A DNA stretch of 64,000 nt from NCBI RefSeq assembly GCF_900116565.1, contig NZ_FPCJ01000001.1, positions 124,001 to 188,000 on the forward strand. Direction: 5' to 3'. The stretch is from Thermoflavifilum thermophilum. Its GTDB lineage: Bacteria; Bacteroidota; Bacteroidia; Chitinophagales; Chitinophagaceae. Below, one piece after another: positions 62,141 through 64,000 of this stretch. The stretch's first letter is position 1. Every line of letters begins with the position of its first letter. Position numbers and translations under genes: made by a program. The notes under the pieces were generated by a model that had not been told where the DNA came from, did not search any database, and saw only the letters and a list, made by a program, of their open reading frames with translations.

Positions 62141-63141
62141 ACAGAACCATACTGTTTCAATGCTTGTTGCAATCGCTCCTGAATACGATTTTTCAAACGC
62201 TCGGGTGCAATCACTTGTGCATGCTGACCAAAAGAAAGGATTAGATTTTCCAGCTCATAGTTAAGAATCACCCGAATGCGCACTTCCATCCTGCCATCCG
62301 GAAGCCAACGCTTTTTCTGGGAAGGATGCAAGGGCTTGGTTTCTATATAAGGCGAGAATTCCTTGCTGAACACAATAATTACTTGTTCAGGCTTTTCATC
62401 CTCAGGCCAGGTTACCCCAATCAATTCTTCAAAATAAGCTTTCCAATCCTGATCGCGCCTGCGAAAAGAGATTTTGTCTTCGCGTTCAATGGATTTGATT
62501 CGATCCAGGGCTAAAACCCAATTCCAGACTTGCTGATTTTCATGATATCCCAGCACGAACCATCGGTAATTGTATTCTTTGATGCAATACGGATGAAAAA
62601 TTATTTCCTCTGCAACCGATGTATGAAACCGTTGATAGCGGATTTTCAACACATGATGATTTAAGATAGCATCGGCAAGTTCATTCAGATATTCCAGTCC
62701 TGTTACATCTTCGTTGTGATCCAAAAAAATGTATGGCCGATCATCGGGTTTCGTTCCCCGAATGTTGGATTTAATTTCGGCAATCACTCTTCGTGTTGTA
62801 TCGTCAAAAGCAGGCCCATATAAATGAGCGAGGGTGGAAAGCACTTGATCAATTTCTTGCATGGTTGCCTTCATAATACCCCATCTTATGGAAAAATTAG
62901 GTTCTGCATACCGGTAAAGGATTTCCCTCCCACTTTTGGTTTTTTTAAATTCAGCTCCAAACTCCGTTTCCAGGAAATTTAAATCATTGTATAACTGCCT
63001 GCGTTTAATAGTTGCAATCCCCTTCTCTTCTAACTTTTCATTTATTTTTTGCATCAATTCGCTAAAGGAGTGAGGCTTTTGACCCGATAATAACTGATCA
63101 AGAATCATGAACCTCAAATAAGCATTTTTGTTGATAGGCAT
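62137..63141 (-). CDS. WYL-domain transcriptional regulator
   Basis: A 334-residue regulator. Residues ~5-80 are helical DNA-binding sequence (HSFSELMQKINEKLEEKGIA, RRQLYNDLNFLETEFGAEFK) of the DeoR/HTH_11-like kind used in WYL proteins. The WYL domain is near residues 150-225 (ADAILNHHVLKIRYQRFHT, FHPYCIKEYNYRWFVLGYHE, WNWVLALDRIKSIE), and a C-terminal extension (WCX-type) follows (SQKKRWLPDGRMEVRIRVIL, LENLILSFGQHAQVIAP). WYL domains bind nucleic-acid ligands and often sit beside CRISPR or other defence genes. The gene begins 386 bases left of a CRISPR array and reads away from it. No cas gene lies between. Confidence 0.9.
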   Translation of the reverse strand: MPINKNAYLRFMILDQLLSGQKPHSFSELMQKINEKLEEKGIATIKRRQLYNDLNFLETEFGAEFKKTKSGREILYRYAEPNFSIRWGIMKATMQEIDQVLSTLAHLYGPAFDDTTRRVIAEIKSNIRGTKPDDRPYIFLDHNEDVTGLEYLNELADAILNHHVLKIRYQRFHTSVAEEIIFHPYCIKEYNYRWFVLGYHENQQVWNWVLALDRIKSIEREDKISFRRRDQDWKAYFEELIGVTWPEDEKPEQVIIVFSKEFSPYIETKPLHPSQKKRWLPDGRMEVRIRVILNYELENLILSFGQHAQVIAPERLKNRIQERLQQALKQYGSV

Positions 63142-63526
63142 AGTTAAGAAGTTTTAGTGCAAAGAATATGCACAAATATAAAGGGAAAAAGTGAAGGAAG
63201 AAGGAGATACCTGGCAAAATAAGCCATGGGAAATGATCAAAAACCTTTGGAAGCAGAGAATATAAAAGAACAGGAAGAAATCCTAAAATCCATAAAGGCA
63301 ATTGCAAAAGATGCATTTGATAAATAAGACTTTATAACAACCTTCCAATCCTGCAGTACGAGGAAGAGAATCAATCGGGATGAGGTGAAATAACTTCGGT
63401 TATAAAATAACTGGAATTCGGTTACGCGCCTTAGCATTTCACAATTCGAGCCATCCGGTATGTACAATTACTTGTGTACAGATCTCACGTCAAAGTGATG
63501 CAGGAAATGATCATTGATTGGAAGTA
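63142..63526. other. Intergenic region between WYL gene and CRISPR array
   Basis: About 385 bases without a convincing gene. Near the left edge is a minus-strand -7-type box for the WYL gene (TATATTTG, complement of 63173-63180), about 32 bases before its ATG, but without a clear -33. Around 63191-63330 two short overlapping frames (24 and 33 codons) look faintly protein-like and may be a gene remnant. TGTACA occurs twice near 63459-63480 as an inverted repeat. The last ~20 bases before the first CRISPR repeat (63508-63526) resemble, in reverse complement, the 3' end of the repeat. Confidence 0.5.
63173..63180 (-). promoter_or_regulatory. Candidate -7 box of the WYL regulator gene
   Basis: On the minus strand TATATTTG matches the TAnnTTTG box and lies about 32 bases upstream of the ATG at 63141. 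No TTG at the normal -33 distance was found, so the call rests on one element. Confidence 0.35.
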
Positions 63527-63781
63527 GTCTCAATCCTTGTTGTAATGGATGTTCTTCAATGATGAAGTATGGGTAGATCGCATGCTCGACTACCCATATG
63601 TCTCAATCCTTGTTGTAATGGATGTACTTCAATGATAGGGTAAGAGAGAATAAACTTAATGCTATAAATGTGTCTCAATCCTTGTTGTAATGGATGTACT
63701 TCAATGATTTATGTAGAATGGCATGGAAGCCATCCTACCATAAAGTCTCAATCCTTGTTGTAATGGATGTACTTCAATGAT
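63527..63781. CRISPR. CRISPR array, four 37-base repeats and three spacers
   Basis: Repeats at 63527-63563, 63600-63636, 63672-63708 and 63745-63781. Each is 37 bases, beginning GTCTCAATCCTTGTTGTAAT and ending GGATGTACTTCAATGAT; the first copy has T instead of A at position 27, the other three are identical. Spacers are 36, 35 and 36 bases. Spacers 1 and 3 are each strongly self-complementary; spacer 2 is not. The repeat resembles 37-base repeats of type III and type I-B loci in Bacteroidota, which is an inference without cas genes. The direction of transcription is uncertain: the variant first repeat hints that the leader is on the right, but the right flank is not a typical AT-rich leader. 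Confidence 0.93.
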
Positions 63782-63936
63782 CAATCTCTTTTTTAACCCA
63801 TAGCACGGCTTGTGCATATAGAGTGCACTTATCCCTCGCCAGGCTCACTGCGCCTGACCCATCACCCTCGCTGATGCTAAATACTAAGACAGGTTACAGC
63901 TGGAATGAAAGCCTTGTGTCGCTGGTTCTATTGACC
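63782..63936. other. Short non-coding flank right of the CRISPR array
   Basis: No gene is evident. Three small inverted repeats follow one another: GCAC-ggctt-GTGC (63803-63815), CAGGC-tcactgc-GCCTG (63840-63856) and CATCA-ccctcgc-TGATG (63860-63876). This may be a structured transcript, a weak leader or chance. Confidence 0.35.
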
Positions 63937-64000
63937 TTACAATTCCACTACCACAGCCGATTCAGATGCACCCAGTTGATGCAGGGCAGCTTTGATGTCG
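63937..64000 (-). CDS. C-terminal end of an unidentified protein
   Basis: The minus strand holds an open frame from the window edge to a TAA at 63937-63939. It encodes IKAALHQLGASESAVVVEL at the very C-terminus. The composition and clean end look like a genuine gene entering from the right, read toward the CRISPR array. Twenty residues are too few to assign a family, so whether it is CRISPR-related cannot be told. Confidence 0.45.
   Translation of the reverse strand, partial: DIKAALHQLGASESAVVVEL

Noticed and set aside
63191-63328. Two short overlapping plus-strand frames (24 and 33 codons) left of the CRISPR array
   Set aside because: Too short, no family resemblance and no clear promoter; at most a remnant of a broken gene.
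1-64000. Search for tRNA, rRNA, riboswitch and complete insertion sequences
   Set aside because: No cloverleaf, rRNA segment, known riboswitch core or transposase motif was recognised in the gaps; small unannotated RNAs cannot be excluded by eye.

Overview
The window looks like a chromosomal segment of a Bacteroidota bacterium, probably of the family Chitinophagaceae. The evidence is two SusC/SusD pairs with attached glycoside hydrolases, a FecR anti-sigma protein paired with an STN-bearing SusC, several TAnnTTTG-type -7 promoter boxes, weak Shine-Dalgarno signals, and the cell-envelope gene repertoire. The genus cannot be fixed from sequence alone. No rRNA or tRNA gene and no complete transposase was seen.

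Layout. (1) 1-7992, minus strand: an exopolysaccharide locus (HTH protein, SLBB export channel, Wzz-like co-polymerase, MurJ-like flippase, two GT4 glycosyltransferases). It is interrupted between the SLBB and Wzz genes by a small DUF559 endonuclease gene sitting among four copies of a GC-rich palindrome. (2) 8281-27028, minus strand: a glucuronoxylan utilisation locus (GH3, SusC, SusD, two GH10 xylanases, xylose isomerase, SGNH-type acetylesterase, CE15 glucuronoyl esterase, GH115 alpha-glucuronidase, one unknown), with a divergent LacI-type regulator at 27250. (3) 28323-37247: metabolic and housekeeping genes (SDR, AlaDH/PNT-like dehydrogenase, YfhO-like membrane protein, aspartate-type aminotransferase, MurB) plus a secreted GH51 arabinofuranosidase. 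(4) 37268-47448: a second surface-glycan cluster, AT-rich at its start, with methyltransferases, glycosyltransferases, FdtA/FdtB for a 3-amino-3,6-dideoxyhexose, WecB and a Wzx-like flippase. Its second half is peppered with CCTGCC/GGCAGG palindromes, some lying inside reading frames. (5) 47540-58055, minus strand: a beta-glucan (laminarin-type) locus with FecR, STN-SusC, SusD, a PKD/SusE-like lipoprotein, GH16 and GH30. (6) 58245-64000: an alpha-oxoamine synthase, a FUSC-family membrane protein, a WYL-domain regulator, a four-repeat CRISPR array without cas genes in view, and the end of an unknown gene.

How the parts fit. In the xylan locus GH10 enzymes cut the backbone, GH115 and CE15 remove glucuronic acid and its esters, the acetylesterase deacetylates, SusCD imports oligomers, GH3 releases xylose and XylA isomerises it; GH51 could remove arabinose. 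The beta-glucan locus parallels this with GH16 and GH30, and is likely induced through a FecR/ECF relay whose sigma factor is not in the window.

Least ordinary signals: a CRISPR array in which two of three spacers fold into near full-length hairpins; a degenerate array of about nine 19-23 bp units just upstream of GH30; the palindrome-embedded DUF559 gene; and in-frame palindromic insertions in glycan genes.
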